From a virus: a stretch of DNA of 22,050 nucleotides. The notes beneath the pieces were generated by a model. That model worked only from the letters and a program-made list of their open reading frames with translations. It ran no database searches and was not told the DNA's origin. The stretch covers positions 1 through 22,050 of IMG/VR virus record IMGVR_UViG_3300037246_000642. The stretch is one strand, 5' to 3'. Position 1 is the first letter of the stretch. Every line of letters starts with the position of its first letter. Shown here piece after piece: positions 7,548 through 13,850 of the stretch. The translations under genes were made by a program, and so were the position numbers.

Positions 7548-9138
7548 TTCGCTTCGCTTTCTTCTGCCTATTCTTTATCCGTCCTACCGTAGAAACCTTA
7601 CCGCCGCTTGCTGCCAGCATGAAATAGTTCATACTATTGCGGTAATGTTCGTTCTTGCCTTTATACCTGAATACACTAGTACCCGACTTCTTATTGGTCT
7701 CAAGGACCTTATAAGCACCACACATCTGCTTAGCATACTCCTTCAACTCAGGGCTGAATCTTGGTATGGTTAACATACCAGGAGTAGTGACCAGTCGGTG
7801 GGTCTTGTCGAATATCTCTGTTCTGTTTACTGCAACGATACCAGTCTTGTCGTTATAGACAGTACCCTGCGGGGTTGACTCCTTATACTCACACAGGAAC
7901 GTCTTAAACTTGGCATCCTGCTGAAACTTCCTTGCACTGTCCTCGTATGGCCGTATATCGACAACAGCACTCTTAACATTAAACCGGTTAGCCATGTCCA
8001 TTATATCCTGCCATGAACTGAGCTGGGCTGTCTTTAAGATAGTATACTGGTCGTTACCTGTCTTTAATCCTATGACCACATGTTTGATCTTGCCTACATC
8101 TACACCCATAGCACAAGGACCGTTATGAGAACTAGGCTGCATATTAGGCCCACAGCAGTTATACACCTGGGCTTCAGTGAGTCTGTCCTCTTCTGCTATA
8201 TATGGTAAACCCAACCTGAGTCTATATACGTCAGCCAGATTCCCTTCTGGAGGGTTGATATAAGCTTCAAGTATCTCGGCAGGGTCGTTGTATACACTAG
8301 TAAGCTGGCTCCATCTATATCCATGCATGTAATCTGAATTAAGACGAACAGAGGGAACCCACTCTCCGTCCCTGATGAAGACTTCTTTTCCACATTTATT
8401 GCAACCAATATACCCTGTCCCGTCCTTACGTATCTTAACACAGTCAGGGAAACTTAGTTCAGCACAAGTCCACTCACCACAACCGCACTTCCGAAACCAA
8501 TGCCGCTGGTCTGAGGTACTAAATATCTTATCTATACCCTCGCCCGGAACCAAAGGGTTTGATATAAACACCTCCTCCTTGACGTGAGAATGACCCATCC
8601 TGCCGCGGGCCTTCTCTATGACCTCTTCGTCCATCATGTCCAGTTCGTCGAACTTAATAGCATCGACAGGAATACCACGCATCTTGGATGATTCGTTCTG
8701 GTCACTTATCTTCTGGCTTAGTCTTGCTCCACGCAGGTACAGGAAGGCATCGTGTATCTTCTTGAGTGAAGCGGTGTCAGTACCTTTGCCACCACTCTTG
8801 ACATACTTACCTATAGCTTCCTTGTTAGCAGCAATCAAAGGATTAAACCTAGACTTACTGAAGTCCTGAACATCATCAGTGGTGGGAAACATATACAAGT
8901 CCCCAGTCGGATGATGACCAAATATCATTGCATGTAAAGTCCGTAAGACCTCTATCTCAGTGAAACCACCCTGAGTAGCCTTCATATAACAACGCCTACG
9001 GACCTTGGAGGTAAGAGGCTCTAGCTGGTATTCGTGATCCTTAAGGGAAAACTTACCGCTCTGGAGCCGTATCTGCATTAAGTCCTGTGCCCAGTATGCT
9101 ACATCTGTAGATGCTATTTGGAGCGGGGTTAAGTTCAC
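7540..9138 (-). CDS. Terminase large subunit, gpA family
   Basis: A 532-residue protein with the lambda gpA-type layout. A Walker A-like KATQGGFTE lies at residues 53-61, where the family has K(S/A).Q.G.(T/S)E. The Walker B strand and acid are at 159-167 (DAIKFDELD). A Cys-rich insert around 218-249 (CGCGEWTC ... CNKC) follows FISNP, as in other gpA proteins. The nuclease domain begins near 343 (AMGVDVGK) with a first catalytic Asp about 347 and a second acid in AVVDIRPYE. It translocates DNA through the portal and cuts concatemers together with the small subunit encoded upstream. The start is GTG at 9138 with GGGGAG in front, and it overlaps the preceding stop as GTGA. An ATG would require losing conserved sequence. 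Confidence 0.92.
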   Translation of the reverse strand: MNLTPLQIASTDVAYWAQDLMQIRLQSGKFSLKDHEYQLEPLTSKVRRRCYMKATQGGFTEIEVLRTLHAMIFGHHPTGDLYMFPTTDDVQDFSKSRFNPLIAANKEAIGKYVKSGGKGTDTASLKKIHDAFLYLRGARLSQKISDQNESSKMRGIPVDAIKFDELDMMDEEVIEKARGRMGHSHVKEEVFISNPLVPGEGIDKIFSTSDQRHWFRKCGCGEWTCAELSFPDCVKIRKDGTGYIGCNKCGKEVFIRDGEWVPSVRLNSDYMHGYRWSQLTSVYNDPAEILEAYINPPEGNLADVYRLRLGLPYIAEEDRLTEAQVYNCCGPNMQPSSHNGPCAMGVDVGKIKHVVIGLKTGNDQYTILKTAQLSSWQDIMDMANRFNVKSAVVDIRPYEDSARKFQQDAKFKTFLCEYKESTPQGTVYNDKTGIVAVNRTEIFDKTHRLVTTPGMLTIPRFSPELKEYAKQMCGAYKVLETNKKSGTSVFRYKGKNEHYRNSMNYFMLAASGGKVSTVGRIKNRQKKAKRSE

Positions 9139-9344
9139 TTATACTCCCCACACAGGTAATCAATCGTAATCACACTCTTCTTGGGGTAGCGGTGGCAGTG
9201 GAGGCTAGTTTTGGATTTGTACTGGCAGGTGGCGCAGGTGGGGATAACCTTCGGTACAACCTTAACTGCCTTAGTAAGCCTGCTCGGCTTAGAGCTGCCT
9301 TCTGCTATAATCTTCTTAATAGCCTTATCTATCTTCTTCTTCAT
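9135..9344 (-). CDS. Small basic protein with Cys/His zinc-binding pattern
   Basis: A 69-residue protein. The first 33 residues are very Lys-rich (KKKIDKAIKKIIAE). The C-terminal half has CATCQYKSKTSLHCHRYP and a later C at LCGEY, giving Cys at about 37, 40, 49 and 65 plus His at 48 and 50. This pattern suits a single zinc site. Start ATG at 9344 follows AAGGAAG. It overlaps the terminase start by 4 bases. A DNA- or RNA-binding role in packaging is plausible from charge and position but not shown. Confidence 0.6.
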   Translation of the reverse strand: MKKKIDKAIKKIIAEGSSKPSRLTKAVKVVPKVIPTCATCQYKSKTSLHCHRYPKKSVITIDYLCGEYK

Positions 9345-9356
9345 TCTCTTCTTCCT

Positions 9357-9653
9357 TTAGTGATAAACACCCTTGTACCAATCAGCCTTAGTCTCTTTGC
9401 CTACTGTGACAGGACCGTAGGTGGGACCGACATATGTGGTGAAGCCACCGCCAATGCGCCTGAAGTTGCCCTGAATATCATCGACCTTGCCGTCGAGACA
9501 AGCCTGCATGTAGGAGTCAGACTCGATTTCCTTCATCTTTGGGTCAGTAGACTTACGTGACTTCTTAGCCACACTCTTAACCTTAGCCCTATCCTTCTTT
9601 ACCTTCTGCCTGATCCGATATGCCTTCTGCTTCTCTTGTGCTGATAATGCCAT
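9357..9653 (-). CDS. Small hypothetical basic protein
   Basis: A 98-residue protein with a strongly basic N-terminal 45 residues (KQKAYRIRQKVKKDRAKVK), probably helical, and a neutral C-terminus with Gly, Tyr and Thr (GGGFTTYVGPTYGPVTVGKET). Start ATG at 9653 follows GAAAGGAA at good spacing. I do not recognise the family. Position between small and large terminase, together with charge, suggests a nucleic-acid-binding protein in the packaging block. It follows the 277-base gap, so it may be the first gene of its own transcript. Confidence 0.6.
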   Translation of the reverse strand: MALSAQEKQKAYRIRQKVKKDRAKVKSVAKKSRKSTDPKMKEIESDSYMQACLDGKVDDIQGNFRRIGGGFTTYVGPTYGPVTVGKETKADWYKGVYH

Positions 9654-9688
9654 CTCGTTTCCTTTCGTGGTAACGGTTTCGCTAAAAT

Positions 9689-9788
9689 AAGTCTAGTATT
9701 AGCAATGGGTTATGGTTACTGTTTTTACGTATTGATGTAATTGCCCTAGTGGCGGAAAAAAACGTTACCAAAGGCTGATATTAGACTT
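9689..9788. repeat. Imperfect inverted repeat flanking a 70-base spacer
   Basis: AAGTCTAGTATTAGC at 9689-9703 matches the reverse complement of GCTGATATTAGACTT at 9774-9788 in 13 of 15 positions. The arms are too far apart for a terminator. Protein binding sites (for example for terminase or a regulator) or a long RNA helix are possible. Confidence 0.5.
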
Positions 9789-9841
9789 ATAATAAAGATG
9801 CATCCTAACTCGTATTCGTGGTAGGTTATGGATAAGAACAT
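9746..9841 (-). CDS. Possible very small membrane protein
   Basis: A 31-codon minus-strand ORF. Residues 12-29 (LGCIFIISLISAFGNVFF) would make one transmembrane helix. The only Shine-Dalgarno-like AAGG lies 10 bases upstream, which is long. The coding case rests on the hydrophobic stretch and on occupying a gap, so it may be chance AT-rich sequence. Confidence 0.2.
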   Translation of the reverse strand: MFLSITYHEYELGCIFIISLISAFGNVFFRH

Positions 9842-9930
9842 ACTTGTATTGCCTTAATTTGAAATAAAATACTCGTGGGCTTATGCTATACACCAACCCG
9901 CCCATCATGGGGGCAATGCCATTTCTACCC

Positions 9931-10440
9931 CTACCCCCGCTTTAACTTCAGCTCTGTCCTAGACTTAGCTTCGGCCTGCGCCCGCTTGAAGGCTATGAAT
10001 TGCTCTGCTTCCTGCTGCTGGGCTGCGGTAAGGTCTATCTCTTGTTCGGTGGTAGTCTCACCTTGTCTATCCCACAGCTTGAGGTGCTTGCCAAGCAGGT
10101 CCAGGGCCTTGTTCTGGTCAGAGGCTGTCCTGCTTAGCACCTTGTCGGCGTCTGTGGCCTCCTTAACGCCTGCTATTAGCATGAGCCGGTTGAGGATAGC
10201 CTTAGCGTCCAGCTTAACCTCAAGCTGTTTCTTAGCCCTTACAGCAGCTATTTGCGATTGCACCCCAACATAATCCCATACCCGCTTAGAGTTGGCATCA
10301 GTATAGCTCTTGCTATAATTAGCCTCTATCATAGCCCTAGACCATGTATAGCCTTCAACTGGCTTAAGTATCATGTTAGCTATATAGTGATCAGTTGCTA
10401 TTTGTGCTCTGTCACTGATTTTAGTCTTACTATCAGTCAT
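9931..10440 (-). CDS. Terminase small subunit
   Basis: A 169-residue protein upstream of the large terminase in the same orientation. The N-terminal half has the helix-turn-helix-like order of small terminases: ATDHYIANMILKPVEGYTWSRAMIEANYSK cut here as 'GYTWSRAMIEANYSK', then SKRVWDYVGVQSQIAAV, in which the phrase 'A...AGYS...A...G..LL..P.V...I' of the family is recognisable. This is followed by a helical region (AKAILNRLMLIAG) and a charged coiled-coil-like C-terminus ending in a basic tail (SRTELKLKRG). Its job is to recognise viral DNA and regulate the large subunit. It is the promoter-proximal gene of the late block; the start ATG at 10440 has only a weak AAGA-type ribosome site. Confidence 0.75.
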   Translation of the reverse strand: MTDSKTKISDRAQIATDHYIANMILKPVEGYTWSRAMIEANYSKSYTDANSKRVWDYVGVQSQIAAVRAKKQLEVKLDAKAILNRLMLIAGVKEATDADKVLSRTASDQNKALDLLGKHLKLWDRQGETTTEQEIDLTAAQQQEAEQFIAFKRAQAEAKSRTELKLKRG

Positions 10441-10633
10441 TTATCTTGTCTTTATCTTTCACCACCTATGCCTATTACTAAGCCATAATCGGTGATTTTG
10501 TCGGTTAATAGAGTAGTTTACTTATTACTTTCAAAATAGTTCTTGCAATTGTTGTGGAATAGGTTAAAGTTTCTATTAGTGTTAGTCGATACTAAAGCAT
10601 AACAATAATGTTAACCAGTTAAGGAGTTAGGCC
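10441..10633. promoter_or_regulatory. Divergent control region between late and early genes
   Basis: The 193-base gap separates leftward late genes from rightward early genes. It is AT-rich. On the minus strand TTGAAA, 17 bases, CTATTA is a weak sigma70-like match. On the plus strand TTGCAA, 16 bases, TAAAGT is another. Two short dyads lie near the plus-strand start: TTAGT-cgat-ACTAA and TTAAC-ca-GTTAA. They could be operator half-sites. None of the promoter matches is strong. Confidence 0.4.
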
Positions 10634-10915
10634 ATGACAAGAGTTATATTTAGGAAATTTAAAGAAGGCGATATAATAGCCCTATTCCCAGATAACGCCT
10701 GCACTCAGAATATCTGTGATTGTGAATCTTATATGCACATAGGCCAACACGGGGCAGCTAGTGTTAGTATTGTGAATTGGACTAAACCGGCAAGCAAAGA
10801 GGAATACCAAACCTTATATCAAGAGTTAATCAGTATTGGCTATGATCTTGAACTGGCCAGCCGGTTCTCTTATAAGTCTATGTTGCTCCGTCGCGAGCAG
10901 GTATTAAGTGTTTAA
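10634..10915 (+). CDS. Conserved phage hypothetical protein (IALFPD/HIGQHGA type)
   Basis: A 93-residue protein with the phrases VIFRKFKEGDIIALFPDNA near the N-terminus (quoted in part as 'GDIIALFPDNA') and ESYMHIGQHGAASVSIVNWT in the middle. Small proteins with 'IALFP....Y.HIGQHG' are common in phage early regions; no function is established. The C-terminal part contains EEYQTLYQELISIGYDLEL, a helix typical of that family. AAGGAG precedes the ATG at 10634 with a 7-base spacer. It is the first rightward gene, so it is probably expressed early. Confidence 0.75.
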   Translation: MTRVIFRKFKEGDIIALFPDNACTQNICDCESYMHIGQHGAASVSIVNWTKPASKEEYQTLYQELISIGYDLELASRFSYKSMLLRREQVLSV

Positions 10916-10924
10916 CCCACCTCA

Positions 10925-10965
10925 ACCCCGAATCCAGCTCATACCGAAGACTACTTCGGCGGGGT
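10925..10965 (+). other. Stacked RNA stem-loop between early genes
   Basis: ACCCCG (10925-10930) pairs with CGGGGT (10960-10965), and directly inside its 3' strand sits CCGAAG-acta-CTTCGG (10944-10959), leaving a 13-base bulge on the 5' side. No U-tract follows. Probably an mRNA processing or stability element. Confidence 0.5.
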
Positions 10966-10999
10966 ATTAATTAGAGTTTACTTATTTAAGGGATAGATT

Positions 11000-11212
11000 A
11001 TGGCAGATTTAGGACTAGATACAATTTACTGGCGCTTTGCCAAGGATATTAAGATGTACTATGGCGGTTCTTACGAGATCACCGAAACCAAGTTTAATGA
11101 GTACCGGCTTTGGGATTGTCGCAAGATGGAACAAGTAGGCCTCTATCGTGGTGTTGATTCTGCCCAACAGGCTGCCGAGTTGCATAAACAAGGACTAGCT
11201 ATTACATCTTGA
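11000..11212 (+). CDS. Small hypothetical early protein
   Basis: A 70-residue protein rich in aromatic residues (YWRFAKDIKMYYGG, YRLWDC) with a C-terminal helix (SAQQAAELHKQGLA). Not recognised. The ATG at 11000 follows AAGGGATAG at acceptable spacing. It lies downstream of the hairpin at 10925-10965 and upstream of a tRNA-like element, so it is bracketed by RNA structures. Its composition is natural for a folded small protein; no membrane or metal motif is present. Confidence 0.6.
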   Translation: MADLGLDTIYWRFAKDIKMYYGGSYEITETKFNEYRLWDCRKMEQVGLYRGVDSAQQAAELHKQGLAITS

Positions 11213-11228
11213 CTTCCACCGCCTCACC

Positions 11229-11277
11229 ACCGCCCTGCAACAACCCACGGTTGCTATTGTTCGACACTATAGGCGGT
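11229..11277 (+). other. Miniature tRNA-like element lacking a D-arm
   Basis: ACCGCC (11229-11234) pairs with GGCGGT (11272-11277) as an acceptor-like stem. Directly before the 3' strand is a T-arm-like hairpin: TATTG-TTCGACA-CTATA (4 of 5 pairs), whose loop has the canonical TTCRANN form. The rest is one hairpin, GCAAC with GTTGC around an 8-base loop (or CAACC-cac-GGTTG). There is no D-arm and no proper 7-base anticodon loop. At 49 bases it is too short for a normal tRNA. Confidence 0.4.
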
Positions 11278-11333
11278 ATTAAATGAGCCATAAGGCTAAA
11301 CTAATTCTTCACCACCAATTAGGAGTATGTATT

Positions 11334-11642
11334 ATGAGCAATAGAATAACCCAAGCAGACCTAGAAGGCCAAGTATTACGGATCAACCGGCTTATGGGCC
11401 AACCTGAAACCACCTATACAAAGCAAGCCGGCGGCTCATTTAATGCCAACGGTGGCAATTACCACCTGGATTATGCTTATGGCGGCGTTAGCCTTGAGCA
11501 GATCATTAAAGACGGCTCTGGTGCTGTTCGATGTATAAGCCGTGACGGACACGACACTAAACGCAAGCTTTATAACTTTATGTCTGGTATGATAGGCGGC
11601 ATCGAAGCCAAGGCTGCTCATCACGCAGTAACTGGTGAGTAA
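11334..11642 (+). CDS. Conserved phage hypothetical protein
   Basis: A 102-residue protein. The start at 11334 is chosen over an in-frame ATG at 11283 because AGGAG lies 8 bases before it and the conserved part begins MSNRITQADLEGQV. The sequence has 'RITQADLEGQVLRINRLMGQ', then GNYHLDYAYGGVSLEQI and a C-terminal SRDGHDTKRKLYNFMSGMIGG. Small phage proteins with an L...V..IN...G.P helix, a 'NYHL..AYGG..L' core and a final 'G...KRELY..M..F..G' helix are widespread, with no known function. It lies after the tRNA-like element at 11229-11277. Confidence 0.75.
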   Translation: MSNRITQADLEGQVLRINRLMGQPETTYTKQAGGSFNANGGNYHLDYAYGGVSLEQIIKDGSGAVRCISRDGHDTKRKLYNFMSGMIGGIEAKAAHHAVTGE

Positions 11643-11679
11643 TTACCATAATGCTAACGTCAACGAAAAGGTTTATATT

Positions 11680-11811
11680 ATGAGCAAGAAGAAGCTAACA
11701 CTAAAAGACATTGCCTCAGCCCAGCTATACACCGCTGGCATTGCTAAGGATGTAAAAGAGGCTAATCAAATGATGAAGCGGTTTACCCGAACGTTCGGGG
11801 ACCGGAAATAG
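11680..11811 (+). CDS. Small basic hypothetical protein, 43 residues
   Basis: An ORF of 43 residues: MSKKKLTLKDIASAQLYTAG and then IAKDVKEANQMMKRF, ending FGDRK. It is basic and mostly helical. The ATG at 11680 is preceded by GAAAAGG at good spacing, as in neighbouring genes, and it fills the gap between two genes neatly (37 bases after one stop, 19 before the next start). Not recognised. The first 30 residues resemble a short helix-turn-helix, but this is only a suggestion. Confidence 0.55.
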   Translation: MSKKKLTLKDIASAQLYTAGIAKDVKEANQMMKRFTRTFGDRK

Positions 11812-11830
11812 TTTAAACGAAAGGTATCAC

Positions 11831-12043
11831 ATGAAGAAGCTGTTAACACTATCATTGTTAGGTCTATTGTTGTTGTCGGGCTGTGAGATGGCTGGCGGTG
11901 CTGCCAGGGATGCACATAACCTAACCGGAGCCATCGTTGACTTAATCGACCCATTAGCCGACAAGGCTGAGTGGGGACGTATTCAACGTGAGTCCAACCG
12001 GACACAGGCTTACTTCCAAAGGCATCAGAGGTACATGAAGTAG
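11831..12043 (+). CDS. Small phage-encoded lipoprotein
   Basis: A 70-residue protein with a type II signal peptide: KK at 2-3, a hydrophobic Leu-rich core at 4-15, and lipobox LSGC with the lipidated Cys at 18. The mature 53 residues begin C-E-M-A-G-G-A, are polar and helical, and end basic (RHQRYMK). The residue after Cys is Glu, not Asp, which in Gram-negative bacteria favours sorting to the outer membrane. GAAAGG lies before the ATG. The mature start vaguely recalls entericidin-like peptides (C...GG...D). Phage early lipoproteins often block superinfection (T5 Llp type), which is a possible role. It is not an obvious Rz1, since no overlapping Rz frame is present. Confidence 0.75.
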   Translation: MKKLLTLSLLGLLLLSGCEMAGGAARDAHNLTGAIVDLIDPLADKAEWGRIQRESNRTQAYFQRHQRYMK

Positions 12044-12122
12044 GCATTGCCTAGGGCTTGAGCTATGGAAGGCTTGAGCCACTGGCAACGGTTACTAATA
12101 TTCTATTTCGAAAGGACTTACA

Positions 12123-12275
12123 ATGGATAAACTAACAGTACCAATGCGGTCATGCGACACCTGTTGCCGCGAGTACAACGCCAACCTCAACTGCTGTGAT
12201 AAATGCGGGGATGATCAGCAGGCAGACTTAACTATCGAGGATATAATCGACCAGGAGGCTATTAATGAGAACTAA
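12123..12275 (+). CDS. Zinc-ribbon mini-protein, 50 residues
   Basis: An ORF of 50 residues with SCDTCCREYNANLNCCDKCGDD: CxxC at residues 11/14 and a second CxxC at 25/28, enough to bind one zinc ion. The C-terminus is acidic (LTIEDIIDQEAINEN). The ATG at 12123 follows GAAAGGA. It overlaps the next gene by 11 bases, and an AGGAGG inside its own coding end serves the next start. Short zinc-ribbon proteins of this kind may bind DNA or RNA polymerase; no function is assigned. Confidence 0.65.
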   Translation: MDKLTVPMRSCDTCCREYNANLNCCDKCGDDQQADLTIEDIIDQEAINEN

Positions 12276-12555
12276 ATGGACAGTCAAAAAAGACTTCAAA
12301 CCAGTCACTATCACCACGGGAGGCGAAGGAGGTTCATTCCTTATCCGATGCTATTCTGGCACACAGGAAGCCAACGCCGAGTTCACCGTCAAGGCTTGTA
12401 ACCACCACGACGAGCTGGTTGGGCTTGTTACCGCCTTTAAGTGGTGGTTAACTATTATTGACACCGAAGCAGGCAGGGCGTTTAATATAGATAAAAACAT
12501 CGACCGAGAAGCCACCTTAGGCAATGTCGAAGCCCTGCTCAAGAAACTAAAATAG
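12265..12555 (+). CDS. Hypothetical early protein
   Basis: A 96-residue protein that starts at ATG 12265 behind AGGAGG, inside the last codons of the preceding gene. It has a beta-type first half (FKPVTITTGG, SFLIRCYSG, EFTVKACNHHDELVG) and a helical C-terminus (EATLGNVEALLKKLK). The segment 'ACNHHDELV' resembles phage proteins in which CN.HD.L. starts a helix. No known domain is recognised. Translation is probably coupled to the zinc-ribbon gene. Confidence 0.65.
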   Translation: MRTKWTVKKDFKPVTITTGGEGGSFLIRCYSGTQEANAEFTVKACNHHDELVGLVTAFKWWLTIIDTEAGRAFNIDKNIDREATLGNVEALLKKLK

Positions 12556-12581
12556 TATTTAATTTGAAAGGAACGTTAAAG

Positions 12582-13043
12582 ATGAAACTATTTAAAGCTA
12601 CAATCGAGTGTCAGCATTGTGGCGGAACTGGTCTTTATGTCGGCATGGCCGAAAGAGATGGCTCTGCCGTAGTGTGTCACCACTGTAAGGGAACCGGTAA
12701 AGTCAACCACGAGTTCAGATATACCGAGTTTACTCAAAGAAGGCCGCGATCTGATGTTAGGCGTGTTTTTCAGTCGTCCTGCGGTTATGTCCATTCTGCT
12801 GATAACGTCACAACAGAAGATGGTAAGTCCATAGAGTTCTCCAACGGCGGCGCTAGTTATGCTGACTGGCTAGGCGGGAAAAAGCCTCTGCCACTGAAGA
12901 ATCTGTACTGCCCGCTTCAGTTCACAGGCCAGCAGTGGCACGCCCCGTACTGCAAAGATAACTTCTGGGGTGGAATGCTAACAGACTGCCCAGAGAGGTG
13001 CAATATGGCTGCTTGCTGGGAGCTATGGGAAAAAGACCAGTAA
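12582..13043 (+). CDS. DnaJ-type zinc-finger protein
   Basis: A 153-residue protein with two CxxCxGxG motifs (CQHCGGTG at 10-17 and CHHCKGTG at 32-39), the repeat of the DnaJ Cys-rich zinc-binding domain, but with only two of the four repeats and no J domain. The remaining part has Cys pairs (LYCPL, PYCKDNFWGG, CPERCNMAACWELW) that may form another metal site. The start at ATG 12582 is preferred because GAAAGGA lies 9 bases upstream. A non-AUG alternative at 12564 has no ribosome site. The stop is followed by a GC-rich hairpin, so this ends the first early operon. Confidence 0.7.
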   Translation: MKLFKATIECQHCGGTGLYVGMAERDGSAVVCHHCKGTGKVNHEFRYTEFTQRRPRSDVRRVFQSSCGYVHSADNVTTEDGKSIEFSNGGASYADWLGGKKPLPLKNLYCPLQFTGQQWHAPYCKDNFWGGMLTDCPERCNMAACWELWEKDQ

Positions 13044-13051
13044 TAACCTCC

Positions 13052-13077
13052 AGGGCTGGCTTTAATCGGTCAGCCCT
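13052..13077. terminator. Stem-loop terminator between convergent genes
   Basis: AGGGCTG (13052-13058) pairs with CAGCCCT (13071-13077) around a 12-base loop, followed on the plus strand by TCCTTTAG. It starts 8 bases after the stop of the DnaJ-type gene and overlaps the end of a leftward small gene. The T-tract is weak on both strands. Confidence 0.55.
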
Positions 13078-13184
13078 TCCTTTAGCTCATCCACCCCCAT
13101 CACATCATCCAGCAACTTCTGCCAGAGCCTCTCACAAAGCAAACCCTCCTCAAGTAACATCAGCCATACCTCGGGTCTGGTCAT
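13062..13184 (-). CDS. Small helical hypothetical protein, 40 residues
   Basis: A minus-strand ORF of 40 residues, MTRPEVWLMLLEEGLLCERL and then WQKLLDDVMGVDELKEGLTD. It is Leu-rich, acidic and amphipathic, probably one or two helices. The ATG at 13184 follows AAGGTG with a 4-base spacer. It is the last gene of the leftward island and its stop lies within the loop of the stem-loop shared with the convergent plus-strand gene. Not recognised. The good ribosome site and clean protein composition support it. Confidence 0.5.
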   Translation of the reverse strand: MTRPEVWLMLLEEGLLCERLWQKLLDDVMGVDELKEGLTD

Positions 13185-13203
13185 GGTTCACCTTAAGGAA
13201 AGT

Positions 13204-13245
13204 CCTGCGCCGATAAGGTGTAGGTTAGACCTAGTTCGGCGCAGG
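13204..13245 (-). other. Long imperfect hairpin between two leftward small genes
   Basis: CCTGCGCCG (13204-13212) pairs perfectly with CGGCGCAGG (13237-13245). Inside, TAGGT-tag-ACCTA (13221-13233) forms a second helix. On the minus strand it starts 7 bases after the stop of the 13253-13432 gene and is followed by ACTTTCC, a poor U-tract. It may be a partial terminator or an mRNA stabiliser. Confidence 0.55.
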
Positions 13246-13252
13246 TTGAGGG

Positions 13253-13432
13253 CTAGTTTATCTCTGTGTAACCATATAATAATATTTCTCTGAAGGCTTT
13301 TTCCGTCTTAGCCACCACTTCAGGCTCGATTATGTTCCTTACCTTACGCAACCAGCTTGATGTGGCCTTGTATTCGGCGCGGGTGGTGTGTCTGTCTGGG
13401 TCTTTTAGTTTGATCTCGAATGCGTGGGTCAT
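13253..13432 (-). CDS. Small hypothetical protein, 59 residues
   Basis: A minus-strand ORF of 59 residues starting MTHAFEIKLKDPDRHTTRAE and including SSWLRKVRNIIEPEVVAKTE, then ending LLYGYTEIN. It is charged and largely helical. AAGGAAAG lies 4 bases before the ATG at 13432, a strong ribosome site. It lies directly after the 3' end of the structured non-coding region and is followed by a strong hairpin, so it is likely on the same transcript as that RNA. Not recognised. Confidence 0.65.
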   Translation of the reverse strand: MTHAFEIKLKDPDRHTTRAEYKATSSWLRKVRNIIEPEVVAKTEKAFREILLYGYTEIN

Positions 13433-13850
13433 GTTCTTTCCTTGTTTGTTAGATAGATAACTAACTTCTTAGTCTTATCCGGTTTACATCCCATTAGCAT
13501 GTAATAGGTACTGAAGCTAAAAGACTGTAACCGTGTCAGGTAGTGGAGGCTAGCAACCCCAATAGAATCTCGAACGAGATCATGCTGTTTTTGGTCGTGA
13601 GTTGTCACCGGTCGGACATTGCTCACTCTTTTTAGATACCCTGACATTCTGCCCCAGATTATTGTGCCATCCCGTGCTTAGCGTGGTTATGCACCTGTTC
13701 CAGAATATATATCACGTCCTTTTTTTGCTGACACAGCCGTCTTTGAAGTCAGCGGGATCTAAGTTCGTCGCCCATAAACCCTTTGAACCCGATAAGGGCG
13801 CGACCGAAGTCTACGCCCTACCGGTTTTCTATTCTTGATTGAAATCCAAA

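Larger units (their letters stand above)
9654..9930. other. Intergenic region inside the packaging operon
   Basis: A 277-base gap in an otherwise tightly packed block. It is AT-rich and contains the long imperfect inverted repeat listed separately, several GGTAAC/GTTACC words in both orientations, a run of seven T on the minus strand and a possible 31-codon ORF. After the small terminase stop (minus strand) TGGGC/GCCCA can pair, followed by TATTTTATTT, a weak terminator-like structure around 9860-9900. A promoter, an operator or a terminase recognition site are all possible. Confidence 0.4.

Noticed and set aside
9111-9560. Plus-strand ORF of 149 codons
   Set aside because: Antisense to two small packaging genes and the terminase start; no ribosome site.
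12066-12131. Short ORF of 21 codons starting MEGLSHWQ before the zinc-ribbon gene
   Set aside because: No ribosome site and it overlaps the ribosome site and start of the next gene.
13190-13215. GGAAAGTCC resembling the conserved RNase P RNA core
   Set aside because: No other RNase P RNA core elements (such as AGAA...GGCTTAT) are present nearby on the same strand.
13429-13647. Minus-strand ORF of 72 codons ending at the start of the 59-residue gene
   Set aside because: No ribosome site, unnatural composition, and it runs across the multi-branch domain and pseudoknot of the structured RNA. The ATGA overlap with the next gene is probably chance.
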